NCBI GenBank assembly: GCA_963681505.1
Contig: OY811980.1
Coordinates: 7,569,118 to 7,633,117, forward strand
Reading direction: 5' to 3'
Source of the DNA: Eunapius fragilis
Lineage: Eukaryota > Porifera > Demospongiae > Spongillida > Spongillidae
DNA: 64,000 nt
Below the pieces are notes generated by a model. It did not search any database. It was given only the letters and a program-made list of their open reading frames with translations, and had not been told where the DNA came from. Positions within the stretch are counted from its first letter, which is position 1, and every line of letters starts with the position of its first letter. Shown here one piece after another: positions 1 through 25,600 of this stretch. Both the position numbers and the translations under genes were made by a program.

Positions 1-135
1 TGAATTTTTTTAAATTTTTTTATATTGCAGTAATAAAACATTCTAACACACACAAAATGAAATCAAAAAATAATAAATAAAAATGATTAAGAGATAAACA
101 ATTAAGATTTTAAAGCATGACATTCAGGCAAAGAT

Positions 136-735
136 AGTGGGCAACCCTGCTCCATCGTCCGTACCAATTGCACTCCTCCATTTGGTGCGAGAGCCCCTCA
201 GACAGAAGTTTGTTGCTCTGAGTATGGCGAATGAGAATCGTGTATGGCGAATGAGAATCGTGCTAACATCCATCCTAGTACTTCACTGTTGGATTTGTCC
301 CACTTATGGGCAAGTTTCTGAGCAAGTTGTTTGACAAAAAATTTGCTTCTCGACCCAGGACTCCGTCAACTGACACAACAAGAGGTGTGAAGGAGGCTCA
401 GCGAAGAGCTGCTGCTTCTGAGTATTTCTTCTTCAGAATGGCAGTAACAACTCGTTATGAGTGCGACGAGGCGTCAGTGTCTGTGACACGTACATCAAAC
501 AACGCCACTGTCTGGGGCTGCCATACACCTCTGATACTCAGATCAGCAATTAGGGAGGGTACACCTTCTGCATCATTTGCCTCTTGTACGATTGGTTCTT
601 TTACGACTTCCTTGTAAACAAGTGATGCTAGGTCGCCAATAACATCTCTAACTTCATTACGACGTGTTACAAGACCTCCCTTCTTGCAGTCAAGAGCATG
701 TTCCAAACTGGTTGCAGCTCCGCATCCATCGCAAT
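136..735 (-). pseudogene. 3' end of a decayed non-LTR-type retrotransposon ORF
   Basis: Read on the minus strand, this encodes the C-terminal end of a reverse-transcriptase polyprotein type that I associate with sponge genomes. A CDGCGA...HALDCKKGG segment (CxxC...H...C, zinc-finger-like) is followed by a nuclease-like stretch containing PSLIADL and ALFDVRV, then SVDGVLGREA and a tail with CLRGSRTKWRS. The frame is broken in several places. One break is an exact 20-bp tandem duplication near 221-260 (GTATGGCGAATGAGAATCG twice), and there is an in-frame stop in the KKKYSEA region. It is therefore dead. The endonuclease interpretation (restriction-like fold) is inference from the D...DxR pattern. 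Confidence 0.7.
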
Positions 736-2216
736 TGGCTGGCACAAAAATGTAAATACGACTAATTATGTTTATAATACGTACAATATTATGTGTAGTC
801 GTCATGTAATTTGATTTTCACCAAAAGTAAAAATGAATTTATATGAGACACTTACCATTTTTAATCGTGCATGTCATTGTTTTCATGCATTGATGGCCCC
901 CAATTAATCTATATATCTGATAATGTCTAACAATTCTTCCCTAGTGTTCTGGTGTTTTACTCCATGTCTTCTGCATTGAGCTTTCACAAACAATTAATAC
1001 TTGTTCTAAATTCAAACTGGTATAACGTTCATGCAAAATTTGTTTCCATGCATTAACACTTGCTGCACACTGTGCTAGCAGAGCTCTAGCATTGGCCCTT
1101 AACTGATTACTTGGGATTTGGAACAACTCAGCTGAAAAGTGAAACATGTTCAAAGCTAGTCAATATATATGTTTGCCTACATTGTTTCCTATTGGCAACA
1201 TGCGTAATTCTTGACTGCAAGGGTGTACAGACCCAACCAATTTCCTTGCACTTGGGGATCACTAACAGCATGTTTCATTAACTACTTCAGGCTGCCGACA
1301 CAGCTGTAACACTCATTATCAGTATTGAGTAGTGGTGTAATGTAAGGCAAAGTGCAGCTGACTTGCTTAGTGACCAATTAGGAATCAGAACATCACAGCT
1401 AGATGGCTGAGTCCTGCTCTTGTCTGATCCCTCGAGCACTCTTATCTATACTTTACAGCCCGCACAGGACAAGGCAATAATAGTGTGGTATGTAACCACA
1501 TCAGCATCATGCTTGCATGTCAGGAAGCGATGGCCAAGGCCAGTGATCCAGTGAAGGTTTAGAACAATCCAAGCAAGTTAACCTTATATATAACTTCAAA
1601 CCCACACCTGTAAAAAATACAGGTAAAATATTTGCGGCTTGGAGGTAGGGACGGGGGGTATAGTTACATGTATATATGGACTGTGTCCCTCTGGGAGGAT
1701 TAATTGTACGTGAAGACAATAATGCAGGAGACGAAATTTGTTAATTGTACCATAATCTACTAAGATGTAAGTTCTGTTGAAAACCAGGTATGTTATTGAA
1801 TTATTCAGGCATTTAATTAAAAAAATACCTGATTAGGGATTGTGTTACATTGCTTCATTGGCAAAAATGAAGGCTTTAATTCAAAAACAGCACAAGTTAT
1901 GTGCTTGCATAGCTATTGCAATTAGAGAATGTAACTTGTGGGAAGGTTGGTCATTCAAGATGCAAGATAAAATCTTTGCAGCTAGGTGGTATGGCGAAGT
2001 ACAGCCCCCCCCCCCCCCCCCCCCCCCCCCACCCCCATTGGTTTCTGGGGCAGAATCTTTGCAATTCTGGTGAAAATCTAACAGTCCTTCCTTTATCCAG
2101 GCATCATTGCCTCTACATATTGAAGTGTATAAAAGTATTATTTGGCAGGACACCGGAATTGGTAGATGTAAGAGAGATATCCACAATGCTAGAGACCATC
2201 TTTTGATTACATGGTT
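736..2216. other. Gene-poor flank, no supported gene
   Basis: No multi-exon gene could be supported here. A 70-codon minus-strand frame at 941-1153 (ending SMQKTWSKTPEH) reads like coding sequence but I do not recognise it, and no convincing splice partners were found. A poly-C tract lies at about 2005-2030. Confidence 0.4.
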
Positions 2217-2362
2217 AGGGGCCGTTCATAAATTGCATCACGCTGAGGGGGAGGGGGGTATCAGCCAGTGTGACGATGTACGCATTAAGCAGACATCAGT
2301 ATGTGATGAGGGGGGGGGGGGGGGGGGGGTCCATAATGTGACATAATTTATGAACGGCCCCT
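2217..2362. mobile_element. MITE, 146 bp, with 18-bp perfect terminal inverted repeats
   Basis: AGGGGCCGTTCATAAATT at 2217-2234 is the exact reverse complement of 2345-2362. The interior is G-rich and non-coding. It is a non-autonomous DNA element; the class is not certain. Confidence 0.75.
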
Positions 2363-2798
2363 TTCATGCTAGATTTTAGAAGTGCGTATCAACATGAGTT
2401 TCTGTGCAAAAGTAATTGTAGCCATACAATCCTTTATCTCAATGCATCGATTTCTGACCTCAGCTGGAAGCCAAAAAAGAAGCGCTCTTAGAAATTGACA
2501 CAATTGCCAATTATGCAAAGTTACACTCTAGATACTGCATGTACAATTTTGCAAACAATAAAGGTCTGGCATCAGTATTCTGCCAGTTTCGTCCAATAGG
2601 GTGTATGATATTCAGTTTGTAATCACGCACATGCATACATGGGTAGCATCATTGTCATGAAATGGGAGAAGTAAGTAATGGAATGTGTGAGGGCCAGAAT
2701 GGAGTTCTCTACCCTTTTGCCAGTGTTACCTGCATATATCCAGAGTCATGTGGAGAAAGGTATTAGCATGGCATGGGTAGTCAGTCATACAGGTCTTC

Positions 2799-3507
2799 CT
2801 GAATATTCATAGCCTCGTGCTAATCTTGTTCCATACAACAGCTAAAATACACCCACAATCATTCATGAAGTATAAGGTAAGTGTTTTTTTTTTTTTCAGC
2901 TCCACTGCCCGCTCTTGTTCAGATCAGTTTGTCAGTATAGATAGTATAGGGATTACGTTAAAGGCTTCCATCGGCTTCAAGGAACCCAGTGGAAACAAAT
3001 TCAGATCTGAAGCGGTTCACACTGCATTACAACAAAAGACGTCATCATCCCCTCCCCCCCCCCTCTCTCATCCATCACTGTATGAGCTGACACACACATA
3101 CACACACTTTAACATACACATACATAGTCACCTCATGGTGGGGCAGGAGGTGCGTTAAATTGTGTTCATTACTCTCGCTTTCAATTCGCTCAACTACCAA
3201 TGCTCATAATAAGGACAAAATCTGACCTGAACAACAATTTAATGTGGGCAGTGGAGCTGAGACAAATAATACTGGCTTTATACAATTATAGCTTTCAATA
3301 TCTTCTTTCAACGGGCCTTGCACACATGATCTGAAAGATGTCTGAATAGCCTTCTACAACTTTATAACATAGGCATATAGCTGTAGAGATTTAATTTCTT
3401 GCAAAAGAAGGCTGGTATATAGTTATGGCATTTTTCTATCATGAACGAGTGTGAACGTATTTCAGCTGTTGTATGGAACAAGATTAGCCGAGGCTATGAA
3501 TATTCAG
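2799..3507. mobile_element. Non-autonomous DNA transposon, 709 bp, with about 45-bp inverted ends
   Basis: The first 45 bases (2799-2843, beginning CTGAATATTCATAGCCTCG) recur inverted at 3464-3507 with a one-base indel. The interior has a CA-rich microsatellite-like stretch and no transposase. Target-site duplications were not clear. Confidence 0.75.
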
Positions 3508-4935
3508 CAGCTTCAAATAATGAAACATGTTGTTTTAAATTCATATATGCATGCATGAACGTTATTAAATCAGTGTTCTAATTTGTATTCAAAAGTGTGG
3601 AATACATTAATACCTAACATTGATAATAGGGGGTTAATGGTGCAAAACGATTATTTTGTGTTGCCTCTTTTAGAATAAACGATTTCAATGTATTGCTAAT
3701 ACATATAATGACAGTTGCGTACTTTATGTGCACAATCAGAGCTCACATGCAGTTGACATGTGAAAGAGGGCTACTGCACATGCTCAGAACTATCAATACA
3801 ATAGAGGTATTTCAACATTTGATTGTAATGAATATGAGATCATATATCTGGGAGCCTAGTTATCGCAACATGAGAGCAGAACATCTAAATAGACATTATT
3901 ATTGAGATGTAGATTAATTGAGGACCATCAATGAAAACTCATTATCAACATTGAATGACATGCATGATTATAAATGGTAAGTGTGTCTCATGTATCAAAT
4001 TACATCACCACTACATATCATATTATTTGAATAATTATTCGTATTTACATTGTTGAGTTACTATATATTACTTTATACACAGAACCGATAGCACATCAAT
4101 CGTTTACCCCTCTTTCACCGCCCCCCCCCCCCCCCCCCCCCCACCCCTTCTCTTACACCCCCCACCCCCCTCGTTGATGATAGCACCCCCCCTCCAAATC
4201 ACGTTAATGAAATTCATGAATTAATGCTGGGCGCGTAGGTATTATTTTGGGGCGCGTAACGTGCACATTACGGGGCGCTGAAATATAATTCATTGCTAAC
4301 TACATGGCCCGCTCCCTGGTGAAAAGTTTTGCAACATACGGCGTTCCATATTCGTGTCGGGTTTAAAGCGGACAGCATCACCTCCCCCCCCCGGGCCCCC
4401 CCCCCCCCCCCCCCCCGCATTTCCCCCCCCCCCCCTTTTGGAAAACCCTGTATCCGCCCCTGAAAGTCTTGCGCAGCGTTGCATTACAGTTGCCGTGTCC
4501 CTGTCGCGTGCACGTGATCATGGATCAAGTGGTGGCAAGCGGCGGGATCGTCGTCGGATAGAGCGAGTTGTATCATTAGCACACGGTCTGGGCGTAAGCA
4601 TACGAGTGCGGTAACACAACATCGAGGAGAGACAACAGCAGATATGGGCGATACGAATTGCAGCAATACAAGAACTTTTCAAAAGCCTACATTGTCTACA
4701 TATATACTAGACAGATGTGGGGGGGAGGGGGGGTTAACCCCATAGCAGGAGATTTGTTTCAAAGTGTATCTATTAAGGGGGAAAAAACATACATACGTTC
4801 AATATAGTGTCATACAAGAAATTATATGAATAGAAAAAGATGTTAACTATAGCAATACATGTGCATCACATAGTGAACCTAGGCTGGGTGGGTGATTAAC
4901 TTGAGTAGGTTAGAAGATACAGCCTGTGTACACAG
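3508..4935. other. Intergenic sequence or first intron of gene A, with poly-C tracts and a MITE end
   Basis: Contains poly-C runs at about 4120-4142 and 4383-4436. Near 4435-4465 it has a terminus (revcomp CAGGGGCGGATACAGGG) of the kind seen at MITE ends. The signal-peptide exon of gene A should lie here or further upstream, but I could not find a convincing one. Confidence 0.4.
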
Positions 4936-17661
<12,726 letters not shown>

Positions 17662-18215
17662 GGGATAGCCTCACAGTATCCATGGTTACAAGTAGTTGCA
17701 TTGCTGACATCATTATTTTAGTTTGTAAAACTAATTGCATAGTGTGCGTGTACTTCATTGAGTGCAGAACATAACAAAGGGATGCAGAAGGGAAGTGTGG
17801 AGAGGAAAAGAGCCAGAGGTTGTAAGGGAGTATGACGGTTTAGGAGCAAGTAGCATACCTTTGTTGGTTGATTAAAGATATCTGGTTGGCTGTGTTTAGT
17901 CTTCTGCAACTACATTGCCTGCAGATCCCACTGATATAGTGGTTGCAAATGATGTTCCCACAGCGTGCCATATGTTTCAGTGAGCAAGTGTTAGTGTTGT
18001 GACCACTGCATGGAGATGTCACACAACTTCTTGTCCACTACAACAAACAATTCACACCGCATGTTTAACTGAAGAAAGAGTTGCTATGTACAAACACAGT
18101 TGCTGGGAACAAGCCATGCATAAACAAGGGCATCACTGTTGTAAGTGTGCTAGCAGACAGCTAGTCGGAGGATATTACCTATTCATTGTCAAATAGAAGC
18201 TCATTGCTCTGTGCA
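17662..18215. other. 3' flank of gene A
   Basis: Unique sequence after the gene A stop, presumably holding its 3' UTR. No further gene seen. Confidence 0.4.
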
Positions 18216-18224
18216 TCACATGTT

Positions 18225-20510
18225 TGTAGCTGGTAGCTGGTCCACACATCTCTGTAGCTGGTCCACAGGTGTGTAGCTGGTCCACACATCTCTGTAGCTG
18301 GTCCACACATCTGTAGCTGGTCCACACATCTGTAGCTGGTCCACACATCTCTGTAGCTGGTCCACACATCTCTGTAGCTGGTCCACATCTCTGTAGCTGG
18401 TCCACACATCTCTGTAGCTGATCCACATCTCTGTAGCTGGTCCACATCTCTGTAGCTGGTCCACACATCTGTAGCTGGTCCACACATCTTTAGCTGGTCC
18501 ACACATCTCTGTAGCTGGTCCACACATCTGTAGCTGGTCCACACATCTGTAGCTGGTCCACACATCTTTAGCTGGTCCACACATCTCTGTAGCTGGTCCA
18601 CATCTCTGTAGCTGGTCCACACATCTCTGTAGCTGGTCCACACATCTGTAGCTGGTCCACACATCTTTAGCTGGTCCACACATCTCTGTAGCTGGTCCAC
18701 ACATCTCTGTAGCTGGTCCACATATCTCTGTAGCTGGTCCACACATCTCTGTAGCTGGTCCACACATCTGCAGCTGGTCCACACATCTCTGTAGCTGGTC
18801 CACACATCTCTGTAGCTGGTCCACACATCTCTGTAGCTGGTCCACACATTACTGTAGCTGGTCCACACATCTGTAGCTGGTCCACACATCTTTAGCTGGT
18901 CCACACATCTGTAGCTGGTCCACACATCTCTGTAGCTGGTCCACACATCTGTAGCTGGTCCACACTTCTGTAGCTGGTCCACACATCTGTAGTTGGTCCA
19001 CACATCTCTGTAGTTGGTCCACACATCTGTAGCTGGTCCACACATCTGTAGCTGGTCCACACATCTGTAGCTGGTCCACACATCTCTGTAGCTGGTCCAC
19101 ACATCTCTGTAGCTGGTCCACACATCTCTGTAGCTGGTCCACACATCTCTGTAGCTGGTCCACACATCTCTGTAGCTGGTCCACACATCTCTGTAGCTGG
19201 TCCACACATCTCTGTAGCTGGTCCACACGTCTGTAGCTGGTCCACACATCTCTGTAGCTGGTCCACACATCTCTGTAGCTGGTCCACACATCTCTGTAGC
19301 TGGTCCACACATCTCTGTAGCTGGTCCACACATCTCTGTAGCTGGTCCACACTTCTGTAGCTGGTAGCTGGTCCACACATGTGTAGCTGGTCCACAGGTG
19401 TGTAGCTGGTCCACAGGTGTGTAGCTGGTCCACACATCTCTGTAGCTGGTCCACACTTCTGTAGCTGGTCCACACATCTGTAGCTGGTCCACACATCTCT
19501 GTAGCTGGTCCACAGGTGTGTAGCTGGTCCACACATCTCTGTAGCTGGTCCACACATCTCTGTAGCTGGTCCACATCTCTGTAGCTGGTCCACACATCTG
19601 TAGCTGGTCCACACATCTGTAGCTGGTCCACAGGTGTGTAGCTGGTCCACACATCTCTGTAGCTGGTCCACACATCTCTGTAGCTGGTCCACACATCTTT
19701 AGCTGGTCCACAGGTGTGTAGCTGGTCCACACATCTGTAGCTGGTCCACACATCTCTGTAGCTGGTCCACACATCTCTGGAGCTGGTCCACACATCTGTA
19801 GCTGGTCCACACATCCCTGTAGCTGGTCCACACATCTCTGTAGCTGGTCCACACATCTGTAGCTGGTCCACACATCTCTGTAGCTGGTCCACATCTCTGT
19901 AGCTGGTCCACAGGTGTGTAGCTGGTCCACACATCTGTAGCTGGTCCACACATCTATAGCTGGTCCACACATCTCTGTAGCTGGTCCACACGTCTGTAGC
20001 TGGTCCACACATCTGTAGCTGGTCCACACATCTGTAGCTGGTCCACACATCTCTGTAGCTGGTCCACACATCTGTAGCTGGTCCACACATCTGTAGCTGG
20101 TCCACACATCTGTAGCTGGTCCACACATCTCTGTAGCTGGTCCACACGTCTGTAGCTGGTCCACACATCTGTAGCTGGTCCACACATCTGTTGCTGCTCC
20201 ACACATCTCTGTAGCTGGTCCACACATCTGTAGCTGGTCCACACATCTGTAGCTGGTCCACACATCTGTAGTTGGTCCACACATCTCTGTAGCTGGTCCA
20301 CACATCTGTAGCTGGTCCACACATCTGTAGCTGATCCACACATCTGTAGCTGGTCCACAGGTGTGTAGCTGGTCCACACATCTGTAGCTGGTCCACACAC
20401 CTGTAGCTGGTCCACACATCTGTAGCTGGTCCACAGGTGTGTAGATGGTCCACACGTGTGTAGATGGTCCACATCTGTAGTTGGTCCACACGTTTGTAGC
20501 TGGTCCATGC
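18225..20510. repeat. 19/21-bp minisatellite between genes A and B
   Basis: More than 100 copies of GTAGCTGGTCCACACATCT, with or without an added CT, plus a GTGTG variant. The three minus-strand frames lack stops for long stretches (up to 794 codons) purely because of the repeat. Confidence 0.95.
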
Positions 20511-20880
20511 GTGTGCAGCTTTAGCTGCTCTGCTCTGTGCACCACAGCTGGTCTGGTTTGCAATAATAATAGCCCACTAGTATGATGGACTCATGTGGTC
20601 AAAAATCTAGGAAATGTCCGCAGCTGTTGGGAACCTAGGTCTGTGTACGAGACATGTGTGATCTAATGAAATTCACTGCTTACAGGCACAAGCAAGTTTC
20701 CGGATGAAGTACATGTAGCTACATGTATATTAATTATTTCCTGAAATGCAGACATACCAAGTCTCACGCCTCAGGCTTCTATCTCACGCTCACACGCCCA
20801 ACGAATGTTTTCTCACGCCTAAACTAAAACACACAGAACAAAAAGTCATCGCAAATTACACAACCAATTCTTGAAACGCC

Positions 20881-21058
20881 GTGACGTGAGCGGTACCCAA
20901 CTTTGGCGTGACGTTAGCGTATACGGGCCCGTAACAGTGCAAGTAAATGAATAATGATATGTTATTCATTTAACAGGGCTATTACGGTCCCGTATACGCT
21001 AACGTTACGCCAAAGTTGGGTACCGCTCACGTTACGGGCGGGATAAGAATTGGTTGTG
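20881..21058. repeat. Palindromic element with about 55-bp arms
   Basis: GTGAGCGGTACCCAACTTTGG at the left pairs with CCAAAGTTGGGTACCGCTCAC at the right. The arms are about 55 bp with a few substitutions and enclose a loop of about 60 bp. It is probably a foldback MITE. A second short inverted repeat (ATTTATAGCAAG/CTTGCTATAAAT) follows at about 21125-21165. Confidence 0.7.
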
Positions 21059-21723
21059 TAATATTGGATAAAGTAAATCATTACACGGCATATACGGTAC
21101 CCGCCCTCACTATTGAGCCCGGTTATTTATAGCAAGTTATTTGATTATTTATGCTTGCTATAAATTATACCGTACCGCGCGCGCGAGATGGAGCATGGCA
21201 GTCCGAGCTGAAAGGTTAGCTTCAGAAGATCAAGAATTAGATGTGGAATCGGATGCCGATGATGAAAGCCTATAGTTGCTTGATCAGTAGAATTTGGTTT
21301 GCTAATTGCATACTATTTTTACTACATGCATATGCATCAGAAATAATCACAATGAAACTCGTTACGTATTCATATTGAACGTTACGTGCGGTTGTATCTA
21401 CTCGAGGCGCCTGAAAAAGCGACTAAGGACTTGACCCCAGGCGCGAGAAACGCTAATAATTGTTTTTCTCACGCCCAGACAGGGCTATCTCACGCCCAGT
21501 TTAACATCGTCTCCCGCCTTGGAAGGTATACCCCTTGGCATCTCTGGAAATGCGGATGTGCTAATTACAATAGTAGTACTAATGAGTAGTAGGTTAAGTG
21601 TCGGATTGAAACTGCTATACAGAACGACGCATGGTTAATATCAAGGCCCAAATGTACAATTAAATAGACGAAAGTTGGATAACACAGCTGCATCCGAACT
21701 TGCAACGCCATGAATTAGATCTT

Positions 21724-21775
21724 TACGTCATTACGTACGTCACGTGATCACATTTTCCTGCGAGAAAATATAACC
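21724..21775 (+). promoter_or_regulatory. Possible gene B core promoter
   Basis: A TACGTCA (CRE-like) and CACGTG cluster at 21724-21746 and an AAATATAACC TATA-like string at 21766-21775, 67-118 bp before the gene B ATG. Position and composition fit a promoter, but nothing further supports it. Confidence 0.3.
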
Positions 21776-21841
21776 TTCATCATCGCTGAAATAATACGCA
21801 TTTCACAATATACGGTAGCTCGTTCTTAGTATGTTAGGATA

Positions 21842-22601
21842 ATGTCGTTCGTAGTCATTACGCTTGTCACTTTGGCCATCTTGGGCACCCGTATCGGTAG
21901 GTTTGACATGGTTACCGTACGTAAAACTGCATTGATCGTGCGGGTAATCCGTAAGCATGAATGCCTTCGCACCTGACCCACACGGTGGTCTGTGGAATGT
22001 TGTCGTTAATATAACTTTCAACAGGTTCCAACGGGCAGACGTGTAACATCAGTCAGAGTGCGCCCGTAAATTCGAGCAGCAGTGTGAGGGAGATCAGGGA
22101 ATTGATTGGCGCCAACATCACGCTCACCTGCGTCTGTGACAACAGCGATGAATTCTGGACTTTGCCGCGAAATACCACTGAAGGCGGTTTCTTGAACATC
22201 TTTTCACTGAGTGCAGCTAATGCAGGGTCGTACACGTGCGATAACGGCAATAAAACGGAGAATGTTACAGTCATCGTTCAAGCAATCAGTAAGCCCTTTC
22301 CAAATCAATTTCATCTCATTCTATTTGTTGCCACCCTCAGATGTTACTGTCTCTCCAACCGCGCCCACAACCGTCATCTATGGTGCCTCATTCTCACTGA
22401 ATTGTTTGCTAAACTTTCAACCATTGGTTGGCAATGCCAGCTACTCATGGCTGGTGAATGGAGCAGTCCTTCCCAATGCTAATGCCAGCGCTCTAAGCAT
22501 CCCCATGGTTACCGTCAGTCATGGAGGCAGTTACAGCTGCCAGGTGCGTCTCCATGGTGTTGCTCTGAGCTCCCAAAGTGGCGTGCTCCTTACTGTTACT
22601 G
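21842..22601 (+). CDS. Gene B signal peptide exon and first two Ig domains
   Basis: The ATG at 21842 opens a hydrophobic leader ([18 protein letters not shown]) of 55 bp, phase 1, like the first exons of genes C and D. Exon 22025-22288 encodes an Ig-like domain (TLTCVCDNS...SYTCDNG). Exon 22341-22601 encodes a second (SLNCLLNF...SYSWLVNGA...SYSCQVRL). Confidence 0.88.
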
Positions 22602-25600
22602 GTAGGTGACCATGTTGTGTGCAAGCAGGTTGGAAAGTGTCTGTATTTTTGCTGGCTTGGGGGTGGGGATAGGGAGGGGGCAGTCGGTGTTATACAACAT
22701 GGTCTAAAGGTTCAGAGTACTCCTCAGGAGCCTTGTGGGTGTGGCCTCGTGTGGTTCAGTCCCTATGGTAAAAAGCTATGTGATTGTTTAACCTTGGGAT
22801 GCCTAAGCCCCTCCCCCCAGTGCAGTGATGGGGACAAAGGCTAAGGGATGGTTTTTTTTACTAGCAGACATTGATTTCCCAAGTTCTGGACCATTTTGTT
22901 TCTGTCCATTACAAATTAGGCTCATGAAATGGTTTCTTCATTCCTCCTCACACATCACGAGATATGGAAGATTGATGTAACCCAGTAGACGTGGGGTAAT
23001 GTATGTACACGCCAAACTATGTATGGTGTGTACCAGAATATAAATACACTTTCCCTGGTGAAAGCGAAACAAACAGGAATCAACCATTAACCAACACATG
23101 GAGGGTAGTACATCCCGATACTGTGTTTGAACCAACACATGGGGGGTAGTACATCCTGGTACTGTGTTTGCAGCTTTTGCTTCAACTAGAACAAACATCC
23201 TTAGGAAATTGTAAGTCCAAGTGTTGTAAAAACACACACACACACACACACACACAAGTAAAATGACACACACACACACACACACACACACCATGCAATT
23301 ACTTACACTACTACATCATGTTAATGCCCTCCCCCCCCCCCCCCCCCCCCCCCTTCCCGCACCCCCCCCAACCCCTTTTTCCCACCCTGTTAATGTCTTG
23401 CGGTCCTGGGTTTGCCCGACATATACGGGATTAACCCCGAATAAATTTTTGGTTTCATATAAGCTCGATTTACTAACAAATAGCGATCAGTGGAATATCG
23501 ATATTTGTACCGAATATTCATCTATCTTAGCCTGAGATAATTGCCACATTCGATGTCACTAATGTGTTTCGATGTAAAGTTATAAAAGCACGAAGTACTC
23601 CCTCTTTTTACAGAAATACCGCGATTTCAGTTTGTTTGCGCAAAAGCTATATGTCTTAAAACGATCATTTTCCCGATGACCTGGTAAGCGAATAGGATTG
23701 TTAATATAACTAGTTCTACCACTGAAAAGACGGTTATCTTCTGCACCGTAGCCCAATTCTAGCGCCAGTGGCATCTTTTTGCGACACTGTTCACTTGCCG
23801 TGTACTTAATTATATTCATTGTAGATGGTTGTAACATCACTGCGGTTTGAGGTTTACATGTTTGTGTGAAAATGGCTGCTTGTAGCTCTAGTACTTGTAG
23901 TTCTGAATTGTACCTCACTACGCCGTCTGGCTGGCCTGCAATCGGCTGTAACATCAATGGGTAGAAGGCTATCCGAGTTTCCTCAAATCAAGGGGTTATC
24001 TAAGTAAGACGGTTAGTGACATAGTGATGAGGATGTCAGTGGGGGATGTGACCAAATGTATAGTAAGGTGGAAGTCAGCGAGCGCGACATCAGACCAATA
24101 TGTAGATTTTCCTATGCCAAAAAGAAAATTAAACAACTTGTTCAGCGAGGTCGAGAGCGGCAGTGCATGTAGACAATAATAGTGCCGGCCTTTCGTCAGT
24201 ACCAGTAGTGGAATCGTGTAGCTCATCATCTGATGACGATGAAGATGCAGACGAGGACAGTGCTTCGCACAACTGTTACATCTGAGAATCCAATATTAGG
24301 ACTCTTAATTGGTTTAGTGGTTTACAGTTGCTACATATGAATGTCAATTGTTTGCATAGTGAAATACCTTTAACAAACGGAAGACCATCAGCAACAACGA
24401 AGATTTCAACCGTTTACATTTATAAGTAACGTGGAATGACGAGTGCCAAACTAGTCGACTGGTTGCTCTAACGATCGGTTTGATTTGTTTTAGAATAGTG
24501 TTGAATTTAGCCATCAATTTTAACTTCCAAAAAGTTCAGGGTTAATCCCGTTACGGACTGCAAGACATTTAACTTTCCACTTTCTCATCAGTTTACATTG
24601 GTGGTGGTAGTATGGTTAGAGGCAAGTATGATAACGTTTGACCTGCAAGTATGGTTAGAGGCAAGTATGATAACCTTTGACCTTTGCCTAGAGGATCATC
24701 ACCTAAACATACACCAAAGTGATTATTAAAATTATATGTATCTTCCATCTTTGAATGACCTAATCACATTCATCCTCAGGGTAACCATTAGAAGCCATGG
24801 AATTCCCAATATGAAATGTCCATTGGAAACATATTCTACAGCACCCAGTCCCCCAGTGTAGTAGTGATCTGTAGGTACCCCCCAGTGTGATGATCTGTAG
24901 GTACCCCCCAGTGTGATGATCTGTAGGTACCCCCCAGTGTAATGATCTGTAGTACCCCCCAGTGTAATGATATGTAGGTACCCCAAGTGTAATGATCTGT
25001 AGGTATCCCCCAGTGTAATGATCTGTAGGTACCCCCAGTGTAATGATCTGTAGTACCCCCAGTGTAATGATCTGTAGGTACCCCCAGTGTAATGATCTGT
25101 AGGTACCCCCAGTGTAGTGATCTGTAGGTACCCCCCAGTGTAACGATCTGTAGGTACCCCCCAGTGTAATGATCTGTAGGTAGCCCCTAGTGTAACGATC
25201 TGTAGGTACCCCCCAGTGTAATGATCTGTAGATACCCCAGGTGACCACACTTTTGTTCCACTTGAGATGCATGTATCCTTATTACTACTACCAGCAGTGG
25301 TGTATTGTTAAAGTTTCATACCACTTTATGAGAGACACAAACTGGTTGCCAGGATATGGTATTGAGGTGTGGCTGGTTGCCAGGATATGGTATTGAGGTG
25401 TGGCTGGTTGCCAGGATATGGTATTGAGGTGTGGCTGGTTGCCAGGATGTATGGGCTAGTTGGTACGACCACCTGAGATAGCTGCACCACATCAGTAAGG
25501 TTTCATTACAGCCAATTAGACTTCATTATGCATTCCTATGGGCCTCATGTCTTGTCTCCCTATGGAGGCCTCATGTCCTGTCTCCCTATGGAGGCCTCAT

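Noticed and set aside
1840..2346. Proline- or glycine-rich small frames
   Set aside because: Created by poly-C/poly-G runs; no splice or domain support.
18179..20563. Minus-strand frame of 794 codons (CGPATDVWTSYRCVDQLQ-type repeat)
   Set aside because: The 19/21-bp array has no stop on this strand in any frame; no start context, splice sites or domain.
21190..21276. 26-codon frame MAVRAERLASEDQELDVESD...
   Set aside because: Too short, no splice donor or homologous domain that I can recognise.
24070..24290. Short acidic plus-strand reading frame ([16 protein letters not shown] then [14 protein letters not shown] in another frame)
   Set aside because: Frames do not join, no splice sites, and it lies inside a transposon-like element; not reported as a gene.
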